This document shows, in pieces, positions 26,027 through 34,115 of a stretch of 64,000 nucleotides of DNA. The translations under genes and the position numbers were made by a program. The stretch's first letter is position 1. Every line of letters starts with the position of its first letter. The notes under the pieces are model-generated. The model made no database searches. It saw nothing but the letters and a program-made list of their open reading frames with translations, and had not been told where the DNA came from. The DNA comes from Streptomyces sp. NL15-2K (GTDB lineage Bacteria; Actinomycetota; Actinomycetes; Streptomycetales; Streptomycetaceae), in NCBI RefSeq assembly GCF_030551255.1, contig NZ_CP130630.1, positions 11,097,001-11,161,000 on the forward strand, read 5' to 3'.

Positions 26027-26766
26027 TCGGACTGATCGGCCGGATCGGTCTGTCCGGCTTGATCGATCTGGTCGGCCTGGCCCGCCTGGCCGTCGGGGCC
26101 GCACTCCGGTGCGGCCCCGGTCGCGAAGAACCGTGACAGATCCGTGTCACACGTCCCGTCGGACGCCTTCCCGGCGTCCGGCGGGACACCCAGCTCCCAG
26201 TCGAGCCGGTACCGCTTGAACAACTCCGCCCGCAGCACGGGAAGCGGCATCGGCACCCCCGGCACCAGGGCTGCGAAGACCGAGCCCATGAGCAGGGCGC
26301 GCAGCATGGGGTAGTCCGCGTCGACGTCCTCGGTGCCATGGCGGGCGACGGTGTCCCGCAGCAGCTGGGACAGGCGCTGCTGCTCCGGGCACTGCACGAA
26401 GCCGTCGGCCTCCAGGATCCCGGCCATGTGCTGGCGCATCAGCACGGGCTGGTCCCGGGCCAGGCCCAGGATCGCGTCGATGGCCCGCGCCATCCGCTCC
26501 CGGCCGTCCTCGGTTCGCGGCTCGCGCTCCAGCGCCTCCTCCAGCGTGCGGTGCATCAGCCGGTGCACGGCGGACTGCACCAGTCTTCGCTTGCCGGGGA
26601 AGTAGTACGACACCAGACCGCGCGCCGAGCCCGCTCTGTCCGCGATGTCGCCGAGCGTCGTCGCCTCGTACCCGCGTTCGCTGACCAGCTCCACGGCCGC
26701 CTGCAGAAGCCGCTCCCGGGAACGCCGCCGCAACTCTTCATTGACCGAGGCGCTGCGCGGGGACAT
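26014..26766 (-). CDS. TetR family transcriptional regulator
   Basis: Regulator of 250 residues. The N-terminal HTH spans RERLLQAAVELVSERGYEATTLGDIADRAGSARGLVSYYFPGKRRL. ATG 26766 follows AGGAG by seven bases; the frame runs further upstream only as noise. A near-perfect 21-bp palindrome lies 15 bp upstream, so it is probably autoregulated. The C-terminus carries an unusual low-complexity tail (GQAGQADQIDQAGQTDP and more) encoded by GATCGG/GGTCTG-like repeats that run into the end of the LVIVD gene, as if the stop had moved outwards. Target genes beyond itself are not evident. Confidence 0.85.
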   Translation of the reverse strand: MSPRSASVNEELRRRSRERLLQAAVELVSERGYEATTLGDIADRAGSARGLVSYYFPGKRRLVQSAVHRLMHRTLEEALEREPRTEDGRERMARAIDAILGLARDQPVLMRQHMAGILEADGFVQCPEQQRLSQLLRDTVARHGTEDVDADYPMLRALLMGSVFAALVPGVPMPLPVLRAELFKRYRLDWELGVPPDAGKASDGTCDTDLSRFFATGAAPECGPDGQAGQADQIDQAGQTDPADQSDQSK

Positions 26767-26780
26767 CCTGTAACTCCTGC

Positions 26781-26801
26781 GTTGACTGGCTGCCAGCCAA
26801 C
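26781..26801. promoter_or_regulatory. TetR autoregulatory palindrome
   Basis: Arms GTTGACTGGC (26781-26790) and GCCAGCCAAC (26792-26801) form a 21-bp palindrome with one mismatch around a central T. On the minus strand a TATAGT -10-like hexamer touches its edge (26799-26804), so binding would block the TetR promoter. Confidence 0.75.
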
Positions 26802-26905
26802 TATACTCAGCGCGTCCGGATCGGCCCTGTGAAGGGGCTGATCGGGCTGCCGTCTGCCTCGGGCGACGCGGGGGATCGTCCGAGGCGGGCGAGCATGTGC
26901 CGAGG

Positions 26906-27598
26906 TCAGTCCACCAGGTCCAGCACCGGCAGCAGCCCGTCCGGCCGCCGCGCCACCGGCAGGTGGTCCACGAAGTGCACCCCGCATCCCAGGGCCGCCG
27001 CGCCGCCGTCCGCCCGCCGGTCGTCGCCGACCATGACCACGTCCCGCGGATCGGCGCCGAGCGCCACGCAGGCGGTCTCGAACAGCCGGGGGTCGGGCTT
27101 CTGGATGCCGTGCTCGTACGACAGGACGTAGGTGTCGACGTACGGGTCGAGGCCGTGGTCGCGGAACACCGGCCGCAGATCCCAGCCGATGTTGCTGACC
27201 ACGCCGACACCGACACCGCGCTCGCGCAACGTGCGCAGCACCTCGAAGGCGTCGGGATACGGGGCCCACGCGGCCGGCGTCATGTGCCGGTCGTACAGCG
27301 CGTCGTACAAGGCGGGGTCGGGGAGCGGCACTTGGCGGGAGAGGCCGGTGTACGCGGCCCGGTGCAGCTCGGCGCTCTTGTCGCGGATGTCCCAGAGGGC
27401 GGCGAACTCGTCGGGGATCTCCTGTACGGGACTGGTCCCGCCCGGCAGGGCGCCCACTCGCTCCAGGCCCTGCGCGGCCCGCAGCAACTCGGGCTCGGTG
27501 AGGGAGAGTCCGGCCTCGGCGAGCACGGCCCGCAGCCATGACTCGGCGGACTCGATACGGAAGAGGGTTCCCGAGAAGTCGAACAGCACGGCAGCCAT
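26906..27598 (-). CDS. HAD superfamily hydrolase
   Basis: HAD subfamily IA protein of 230 residues. Motif I is LFDFSGTLF (Asp7), motif II is VVSNIGWD, motif III is QKPDPRLFE and motif IV is VMVGDDRRAD. The second acidic residue of the usual DxD is Ser9, which in this superfamily is seen in dehalogenase- or phosphonatase-like members rather than typical phosphatases. ATG 27598. It is followed upstream by a zinc-ribbon gene 9 bp away on the same strand, so the three genes 28785-26906 may form an operon with PAP2. Substrate unknown. Confidence 0.82.
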   Translation of the reverse strand: MAAVLFDFSGTLFRIESAESWLRAVLAEAGLSLTEPELLRAAQGLERVGALPGGTSPVQEIPDEFAALWDIRDKSAELHRAAYTGLSRQVPLPDPALYDALYDRHMTPAAWAPYPDAFEVLRTLRERGVGVGVVSNIGWDLRPVFRDHGLDPYVDTYVLSYEHGIQKPDPRLFETACVALGADPRDVVMVGDDRRADGGAAALGCGVHFVDHLPVARRPDGLLPVLDLVD

Positions 27599-27607
27599 GG
27601 GGTGATC

Positions 27608-28117
27608 TTACGGGGCCACGTTCCACGCCACCGGAAGATCAGCACCGCAGAAGACGCAGACGAAGTCGCCCTCGCGCACCACTGAGCACTCCCCGCACCG
27701 CTCGCACCGCCGGAACACCACCTCGTGCGTGAAGCGGCCGGGGTGGGCGACGCCCGCCCGGTCCAGGGCGCGGGCGACCGCGTGCCAGGAGTCGAGGTCC
27801 GGGCAGTAGCCGGTCGACTGGTTGGTGACCTCATGGACCGCCCAGCACGCGGAGACGTGCCGGAACCCCATCTCGCCCGCGGCCAGCACGTCGCCGCCGC
27901 CCGCACACGCCACATGCTCGCTCCTGCGCGGCGCGAGCCGCAGCAGGCCGTCCGGGGCGACGACGTAGGTGAAGGGCTCCGAGAGTTCGGCCGTCCCGCG
28001 GCCGGTCAGCCACGTGGTGAGGTCGGTGGCGTATCGGACCGCGTGGCCCGTGGAGCCCGGCCGCACGGCCGATCTCAGGTCGGGCGGGCCCACATAGCGA
28101 TAGCGGCGGGTGCTCAC
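27608..28117 (-). CDS. Conserved protein with C-terminal zinc ribbon
   Basis: A 169-residue protein of unknown function. The last 35 residues hold two CxxC knuckles (CERCGEC and CVFCGAD), a zinc-ribbon signature. The N-terminal part contains YRYVGPPDLR and a central block with conserved Cys/His (VSACWAVHEVT). GTG 28117 overlaps the stop of the PAP2 gene (GTGA), so it is translationally coupled. It could be a zinc-dependent adaptor or nucleic-acid binding protein; there is no further evidence for either. Confidence 0.7.
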   Translation of the reverse strand: MSTRRYRYVGPPDLRSAVRPGSTGHAVRYATDLTTWLTGRGTAELSEPFTYVVAPDGLLRLAPRRSEHVACAGGGDVLAAGEMGFRHVSACWAVHEVTNQSTGYCPDLDSWHAVARALDRAGVAHPGRFTHEVVFRRCERCGECSVVREGDFVCVFCGADLPVAWNVAP

Positions 28118-28785
28118 GCCCGCTGCCGCTCGTGGACCGCCACCGCAAGGGCCACCACCAGGGCGCCCAGCAGCCAGCCGCCCACCACGTCCGAGGTCCA
28201 GTGGACGCCCAGCCACACGCGGGTCAGACCGACGCCGACGACGGAGACCACGGCGACTGTTACGGCCGTACGCCACAGGACGCGGTCGACGCCGTGGCGG
28301 TGCAGCAGCCACAGCAGGAGGCCGCAGACGACCGTGGCCGTCAGGGCGTGGCCCGACGGGAAGGCGGCGTAATGGGCGGAGTCGACGGGGTCGGGCCAGA
28401 CGGGCCGCGGCCGATCGACCACGGCCTTGAGGGACTGCTGCACCAGCGTGCCCAGCGCACAGGCGAGCGCCAGCCATCCGGCCGTCCACCAGGCCGCGCG
28501 TCGCCACACCAGCCACACCACGACGACCGCGCACAGGATCCGCATCGTCCACGGGTCCCACACCCAGTCGGTCAGGATGCGGAAGGCATGGCTGACGCCT
28601 GACTCGTCCACCGCCCAGCGGTGGGTGGTGCGGGAGATGTCGCCGTCCAGGGTGAACAAGGGGTGCCACTCGGCGGCGACCAGCGCGAGCAGCAGCGCGG
28701 AGCACAGGGCGAGGACGCCCGCCGCACGGGCGGCGGTGCGGTGGGTCGGCGGACGGGGCGGGGAGTCGATGGATGGGGTGTGCAT
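28114..28785 (-). CDS. PAP2 family membrane phosphatase
   Basis: Integral membrane phosphatase of 223 residues with six predicted helices. The three PAP2 active-site motifs are present in order: KAVVDRPRP, PSGHALT and TRVWLGVHWTSDVVGG. Such enzymes remove phosphate from lipid phosphates (phosphatidate or polyprenyl diphosphates) at the membrane. ATG 28785 follows GAGG; the longer frame to 28857 lacks support. The stop is overlapped by the zinc-ribbon gene. Confidence 0.9.
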   Translation of the reverse strand: MHTPSIDSPPRPPTHRTAARAAGVLALCSALLLALVAAEWHPLFTLDGDISRTTHRWAVDESGVSHAFRILTDWVWDPWTMRILCAVVVVWLVWRRAAWWTAGWLALACALGTLVQQSLKAVVDRPRPVWPDPVDSAHYAAFPSGHALTATVVCGLLLWLLHRHGVDRVLWRTAVTVAVVSVVGVGLTRVWLGVHWTSDVVGGWLLGALVVALAVAVHERQRA

Positions 28786-28878
28786 ACTGCGATCCTCACC
28801 GACGGGTGGGGCAGGAGGCCAGTCCGGGGCGATCTTGGGAAGATCTCGGAACTCCACCCGAGGAACCCGCGCCGCGCG

Positions 28879-29814
28879 TCATCCCAGCGCCCGCAGCCCC
28901 GGTACGAACGCCACCAGGACCGGTACCACCGGCACCAGCGCGGCCGCTGCCGTCAGCCGCAGCCGACGGCCCGCCGTGAGCCGGTCCGGGGGCGCCAGCA
29001 GCCGGTGCACGCGCTGCGGCACCTGGGCCTGCGGGGTCGGGCAAGGGCCGAACACGCCCCGGTCCTCGTTGAGTTCCACCAGGGCCAGCGCGGTCGTCAG
29101 CCGGCCGAAGCGGCGGGAGGCCATGTCGTCGGCGGCGAGTTCGACCAGGCGGTGCATCTCGTCGCGGAACGCGGCGAACACCGGCACCTGGGGGAACCCG
29201 CCGGCCAGCGCGGCCGAGCAGTGCAGCAGCCAGTCGTGCCGGGCCTGGGCGTGTCCCTCCTCGTGGGCGACGAGGGCGTCCAGCTGCCGGCCCTTCAGCC
29301 GCCGCAGGGCGGCCGTGGTGACGACGAGCCGGGGCGCCGCACCCGGCAGCCACCAGGCGTCGGGCCGCTCGCCCTCCAGCACCACGAGCCTGCTGCCGGG
29401 TTCCTCGCCGGGCAACAGCGGGGCGCGGACGAGGAGTTCGGCCCGGCGCAGCCGACGCCGGGCACGCGCCCGTACCACCTCGCTCACCAGCATCGCCGCG
29501 CTCCACACCCCGCCGCAGGCCAGCGCCACCGCGGTCGTCGCGGCCCACGGCCCGGCGGCCGCACCCAGGGGGTAGGCCTCGACGACGGCGTGCGGCGCCG
29601 GGGCGAACACCTGGCCGCGCACCACCTGCCAGGCCACCGCCGCGCTGAGCGTCATCGCCAACGCGCAGCACACCAGCACGGCCGCAACCACGCACTGCCA
29701 CACCCACAGCGCCACCACCGGTTCACGGTCCGCCCAGTCGGCCCGGGCCAGCAGCCGGGGCGCGACGACGGCGGTCAGAACGCCGAGCAGCAACAGTGCC
29801 GCGGGGAGCATCAT
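28879..29814 (-). CDS. M56 family membrane metallopeptidase
   Basis: BlaR1/MecR1-like membrane zinc peptidase of 311 residues with helices at about 1-25, 35-60, 85-110 and near the C-terminus. The zinc motif is HEEGHAQARHD, followed by ELAADD, the third-ligand region. It has no C-terminal penicillin-sensor domain, and the BlaI/MecI repressor that usually precedes such genes is absent here. ATG 29814 (next codon also ATG). The DUF5134 gene lies 132 bp upstream on the same strand. Confidence 0.85.
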   Translation of the reverse strand: MMLPAALLLLGVLTAVVAPRLLARADWADREPVVALWVWQCVVAAVLVCCALAMTLSAAVAWQVVRGQVFAPAPHAVVEAYPLGAAAGPWAATTAVALACGGVWSAAMLVSEVVRARARRRLRRAELLVRAPLLPGEEPGSRLVVLEGERPDAWWLPGAAPRLVVTTAALRRLKGRQLDALVAHEEGHAQARHDWLLHCSAALAGGFPQVPVFAAFRDEMHRLVELAADDMASRRFGRLTTALALVELNEDRGVFGPCPTPQAQVPQRVHRLLAPPDRLTAGRRLRLTAAAALVPVVPVLVAFVPGLRALG

Positions 29815-29946
29815 GAGGGCAGCTTACTTATGAGTGCCGTACCGCTCAGGCGTACGGACCGCGCGGCCAAAGTGACGCAAGCAACGGTCGCGTACGGCAG
29901 CAAGGGTCGCGTACCCCAGCAACGGCAACGGTCCACGCCACCGGCC

Positions 29947-30486
29947 TCAGAGCGTCAGCAGCATGGCCACCATCGCGATCCCCATCGACAGCCGGCACGC
30001 CCGCGCCAGCTCCGGCCGGTCGCCCCACCGCCCGGCCCCGCCACCGGCGGCCACGGGCACCAGACGTACGCCGGTCAGCAGCACGTACCCCGCGAAGTAG
30101 AGGAGCAGCGCCCCCGTCAGCAGGGGGACCCCGGCACCACCGTGCCCGGTGTGCCCCCCGGCGGAGGAGGCCATGACCACCGCCATGTAGACCATCGCCG
30201 AGGCACCCACGAGGTGGTGCAGGTGGTGGGCGCTCGCCCGGGCCGCCCACAGGGCGTGCAACGCGGCCACGCCGAAGACGACCGCGTAGAGGGGCCAGGC
30301 CCACGAGGGCGGGGTGTACACCGCCGCCGGTACGGCCATGGCGGCCATACCGAAGCCCATGAGCGCCTCGCCGCCCGCCGCGCGGCGCTGTTCCTCGACG
30401 GTGCTGCGCATCCGCAGCAGGCAGTAGGCCCCGGTCGCCGCGCACAACGCCACCAGCAGCCAGCCGGGCGAAGCCGGTCCGTGCAC
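29947..30486 (-). CDS. DUF5134 membrane protein
   Basis: A 179-residue membrane protein with about five helices; the central part contains a His-rich stretch (ASAHHLHHLVGA and SSAGGHTGHGG) within or near membrane segments. These features match DUF5134, often annotated near metal or M56 genes in Streptomyces. GTG 30486 is chosen since GGGGAGG lies five bases upstream; longer starts to 30588 are unsupported. The His pattern could bind metal, but this is a guess. Confidence 0.75.
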   Translation of the reverse strand: MHGPASPGWLLVALCAATGAYCLLRMRSTVEEQRRAAGGEALMGFGMAAMAVPAAVYTPPSWAWPLYAVVFGVAALHALWAARASAHHLHHLVGASAMVYMAVVMASSAGGHTGHGGAGVPLLTGALLLYFAGYVLLTGVRLVPVAAGGGAGRWGDRPELARACRLSMGIAMVAMLLTL

Positions 30487-30745
30487 ACCCACCTCCCCGC
30501 TCGACGGTCGGTCAAGGGATGCGATGCCCGGGCCGTGCGGCGCGCACGCGAGCGCAAGGGTGTATACGGGGAGCACTCGAGGGAGCACAGCAGGTCACCG
30601 ATGCTCCATCCCGGCCTGAACTCCTCTGTGGGCGGGTACCGGAAGTCTCGGAGGTCGTGCCCCATTGACGTGGTCGACGCCTCCTTCTTACGTTCGACCC
30701 GGCCGGTTCGGATCATCGACTGGCGTACGACATGCCGGACGAAGG

Positions 30746-33355
30746 ATGGATGCCGTGGCAGCCGAGACCCCCGCCGACCCCGTTTCCGATTCCGAGCAGC
30801 TCGTCGTCGACCTCGGCGCCGAGACGGGCCCCTTCCACGGCGGCGCGAGCGGAACGCTCTACGGCCTGTACGGCGACGGCGTCCCCAGCCGCGCGCTGGT
30901 CGAGGGCATGTACGTCCGCACGGTCACGACCAAGGCCCAGGACGGCATCCAGCACCCCGGCGCCGACGCCCTGGAGATCCTGCCGTCCTTCGTCGCGGCG
31001 GGCGGCAAGGACGTCTACGTCTACCTGACCGACTTCTACCGCGGCTTCCCCTACGAATGGCCCGGCGCCACCGGCGAGGAACGGCTCGCCGGATTCCTGG
31101 AGATCATCCGCCGCCAGGTCGAACAGGTCCTGACCGTGGGCGCCCACAAGTCCCACGTCGTGTACGTCCCCTTCAACGAGCCCGAGGGCAACATGTTCGG
31201 CGAAGGGGAGTGGAGCTATGACGGGGTCTCCTGGCGCACCGATCCACGGCACTACTTCGCGGCCTGGAAGGACGCCTACCGCCTGATCAAGGGCCTCGAC
31301 CCCGACGCCCGCATCGCCGGCCCCAACACCAGCATCCTGTACCCCGAGGTCAGAGGCTTCCTGGAGTTCGCCAAGGCGCACGACGTCCTGCCCGACGTGA
31401 TCACCTGGCACGAGCTGTCCTCACCGGCCGAGGTGCGCACGAACGTCGCCAAGTACCGGGAGATGGAACGGGAGCTGGGCATCGGACCGCTGCCCGTCAA
31501 CCTCAACGAGTACGCGCACAACTACCACGTGTCCGTCCCCGGTCAGATGGTGCAGTGGATCTCCGCGATCGAGGAATCCAAGGTCGACGCCGACATCGCG
31601 TACTGGAACATCGCCGGCAACCTCAACGACTCGGCGGTCGAGGCGGGCAAGGGCAACGGCCAGTGGTGGCTGTTCAACGCGTACGGGCAGCTGACCGGGA
31701 ACACCGTCAGGGTCACCGCGCCGCACCCCAACGCGCAGTACACGCTGCAGGGGCTGGCCACCCTGGACCGGGACAAACGGCAGGCCCGAGTCCTGTTCGG
31801 CGGCGCGGGCGGGCCGGCGGACGTCGTCTTCGAGGGCGTGGACCCGGACGTCTTCGGTCCGGCCGTACACATACGGCTCCAGGAGATCCCGTGGACGGGA
31901 CAAGTGGGACCCTGCGCCCAGCCGTTGCGCCGGTACGACGGTGAACTGCCGGTCGTGGACGGCCGGGTGACGCTCGAGGTGAGCGGCCTCGACGCGATGT
32001 CCGCCTACCAGGTCATCCTGTCCCCCGGCGGCAACGGAGCCGCGTCCCTGCCGTCCTCGGTCGGCGGGAGGTGGACGTACGAGGCCGAGGACGCCACGTA
32101 CACCGGCGGCGGCTACGCGAAGAACGGGCCCGAGGGATCTTCGTCCGCCGTAGACCGGTTCGCCACTTCCGGCGGCTACCACGTGGGCGGTCTGCGCACC
32201 GGTTCCGACGGCGTCCTCGCCTTCGACGTCGAGGTCCCGCAGGACGGGACGTACGACGTCAGCGTGTTCGCCAACTCCTACAACCTGGCCGAGCTGGTGC
32301 GCGAGCAGGGCCCCACCAACGTCTTCCTGCGCGTCGACGGCGAGGACCCGCGCGAGCTGCGGCTGCCGCTCGGCTACAAGTGGGCGGTGTGGGGCCACGC
32401 GGACACGCGGGTCGAGCTGACCGCCGGCCGGCACCGGATCACCCTCGCCGCACAGGACCCGGACCTCGGTGTCACGAAGGGCGAGGCGGTCGTCGACAAG
32501 CTGGACCTCACCCTGCGCACCGAAGACGACACCGCCCTGTACGAGGCCGAGTACGCCTCGCTCGGCGGCGGCGCGGTCGTCAGCCACGCGCACCTCGGCG
32601 CGTCGGGGCCCGGCGCCGCCGTGCTGCCCAGGGGCGGCACGGTCACCTTCTGGGTGCACGCGGCCGACGACGGCGAGGCGAGCGTGACCGTCGACGTGCT
32701 CGGCCCGGGCGAGGGCCTGCTGACGGTCAACGGCGAAAAGGCCGGGCGCGTCGAGCGGGGAGCCGTCCCCCTCTTCCTGAACGGGGGCGTCAACAAACTC
32801 ACGGTCACCGGCACTTCGGACAGCCTGGTGGTGGACCGGCTGCGCGTCGGCCCCTCCCGCGGGCTGCTGCCCGCCACCGCGTACCCCGCCGAGGAAGGCG
32901 CCCTGACCGGTACCGCGAAGGTGACCGGATATTCGTACGCCACCGGCGGCAAAGCGGTGGACGGCATCGGCGGCGGTTACGACAACGCGCTCACGCTGAC
33001 CGTCACGGCGGAGCGCGCCGGACGCCACGCCTTGACGATCCGCTACGCGAGCGGCGAGCAGGCGCCCGCCACCCACTACAACCCGGACCCGGTCTGCCGC
33101 CACGCGGACGTCTTCGTCAACGCGGTTGGCCCTCAGCGCGTGCTGTTCCCCACCACCTTCCACTTCAACAACTTCTGGAACCTCTCGATCCCCGTCACGC
33201 TGCACCAGGGCGCCAACACGGTCACTTTCACGGCCGACACCCTCCCCGGCTTCGACGGCGACATCGGCGACGAGTACGGCCGGCGTTCGGCTCACGCCCC
33301 GGTCATCGACCAAGTCACCGTGACGCCGCTGTTCCGGAGCGCCTCGGCCGCATGA
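30746..33355 (+). CDS. GH39-like glycosidase with C-terminal CBM6/CBM35-like modules, no signal peptide
   Basis: An 869-residue protein. The first 320 residues look like a clan-A TIM barrel: acid/base in YVPFNEPEGN and nucleophile candidate in NLNEYAHNYH, as in GH39-type enzymes. A linking beta-domain is followed by three carbohydrate-binding-like beta-sandwich segments starting near WTYEAEDATYTGGG, ALYEAEYASLGGG and ATAYPAEEGALTGT, each with the EAE or AEE entry typical of CBM6/CBM35. ATG 30746 (GTG 30755 has a better-spaced AAGGA) and neither gives a signal peptide, which is odd for an enzyme with CBMs. The 3' end overlaps the nucleotidyltransferase by 41 bp. TTGACG at 30664 may be a -35 element. 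Substrate unknown. Confidence 0.72.
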   Translation: MDAVAAETPADPVSDSEQLVVDLGAETGPFHGGASGTLYGLYGDGVPSRALVEGMYVRTVTTKAQDGIQHPGADALEILPSFVAAGGKDVYVYLTDFYRGFPYEWPGATGEERLAGFLEIIRRQVEQVLTVGAHKSHVVYVPFNEPEGNMFGEGEWSYDGVSWRTDPRHYFAAWKDAYRLIKGLDPDARIAGPNTSILYPEVRGFLEFAKAHDVLPDVITWHELSSPAEVRTNVAKYREMERELGIGPLPVNLNEYAHNYHVSVPGQMVQWISAIEESKVDADIAYWNIAGNLNDSAVEAGKGNGQWWLFNAYGQLTGNTVRVTAPHPNAQYTLQGLATLDRDKRQARVLFGGAGGPADVVFEGVDPDVFGPAVHIRLQEIPWTGQVGPCAQPLRRYDGELPVVDGRVTLEVSGLDAMSAYQVILSPGGNGAASLPSSVGGRWTYEAEDATYTGGGYAKNGPEGSSSAVDRFATSGGYHVGGLRTGSDGVLAFDVEVPQDGTYDVSVFANSYNLAELVREQGPTNVFLRVDGEDPRELRLPLGYKWAVWGHADTRVELTAGRHRITLAAQDPDLGVTKGEAVVDKLDLTLRTEDDTALYEAEYASLGGGAVVSHAHLGASGPGAAVLPRGGTVTFWVHAADDGEASVTVDVLGPGEGLLTVNGEKAGRVERGAVPLFLNGGVNKLTVTGTSDSLVVDRLRVGPSRGLLPATAYPAEEGALTGTAKVTGYSYATGGKAVDGIGGGYDNALTLTVTAERAGRHALTIRYASGEQAPATHYNPDPVCRHADVFVNAVGPQRVLFPTTFHFNNFWNLSIPVTLHQGANTVTFTADTLPGFDGDIGDEYGRRSAHAPVIDQVTVTPLFRSASAA

Positions 33356-33992
33356 GGTCAAGGTCCTCGCCCCACGCATCCAGCGTGGGGCCGTGCCCGG
33401 CTCGTCGTGCCGCGTCCTCGACCCGGGCGAAGAGCCGCCGCTGCACATCCACCTCACCGGAGCCCGCGATCCGGCCGACCACCTCCAGCAGGGCGGCCGT
33501 TTCCCATCCCGGCAAGGGGAACCTCTCCAGCTCCCACGCCAGGTACTTGTTGTACGGCCGCGGACGGCGATCGAGGGCGAACAGCACCTCCAACAGGGAC
33601 GACATGCTGTCGGCGGCGTCCAGCCGGGCGGCGAGCGGACGGCCGTCCCGGGCGTTCTTGACCGACCGGTAGAGCGAGTTGGCGTAGGCGTCCAGCGAGC
33701 CGGCGGCGGCACCGAACGCCTCTTCCTCGCCCAGACGCCCCTTGGCGGCGACGATCTCGGCGATCTCGCCATCGAGCCGGTCGAGCAGGACCCGAGCCCG
33801 GGCGAGGGCGTACCGTTCCCAGCCCCCGAGCCGGCGGAAGTCCTCGACCGTGGTGACGAGGAGGTCGAGCCGCGCGGAGCGGTGGCCGTCAAGACGGGCG
33901 AGGTCGCTCACCGCGTCATCGCCGTCGCCGTTGTCGGCGGCCTCGTCGGTGAGGACGACGTACAGGTCGTGGTCGGAGTGTTCCGTGGCCAT
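33315..33992 (-). CDS. Nucleotidyltransferase-domain protein, 5' end interrupted
   Basis: The 225-codon frame from ATG 33992 encodes an aminoglycoside-nucleotidyltransferase-like protein, with SDHDLYVVL as the metal-binding motif and a helical C-terminal domain. The first half of the active-site motif, KGSRAHDG, is encoded in the same frame just before this ATG, and coding similarity extends 25 codons upstream to a TAG at 34071-34073. The only start beyond it is GTG 34091, six codons before the TAG. Starting at 33992 would lose the GS motif, so the gene is probably inactivated by a nonsense codon, or uses a rare start or readthrough. It overlaps the GH39-like gene convergently. Confidence 0.65.
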   Translation of the reverse strand: MATEHSDHDLYVVLTDEAADNGDGDDAVSDLARLDGHRSARLDLLVTTVEDFRRLGGWERYALARARVLLDRLDGEIAEIVAAKGRLGEEEAFGAAAGSLDAYANSLYRSVKNARDGRPLAARLDAADSMSSLLEVLFALDRRPRPYNKYLAWELERFPLPGWETAALLEVVGRIAGSGEVDVQRRLFARVEDAARRAGHGPTLDAWGEDLDLMRPRRSGTAASR

Positions 33993-34115
33993 GCCGTCGT
34001 GGGCTCGGGAGCCCTTCAGGACGAGTCCGACGACGGCCGGGTCGTCGGCGGCGCGGGCGAGGAACGCACGCTACCCGGCTCGGACGGCCACCCGCACCCC
34101 GGGTCTCTCCCTCGC

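Noticed and set aside
33315..33992. Calling the nucleotidyltransferase a normal gene from ATG 33992
   Set aside because: It would lose the conserved GS half of the active-site motif that is encoded just upstream in the same frame.
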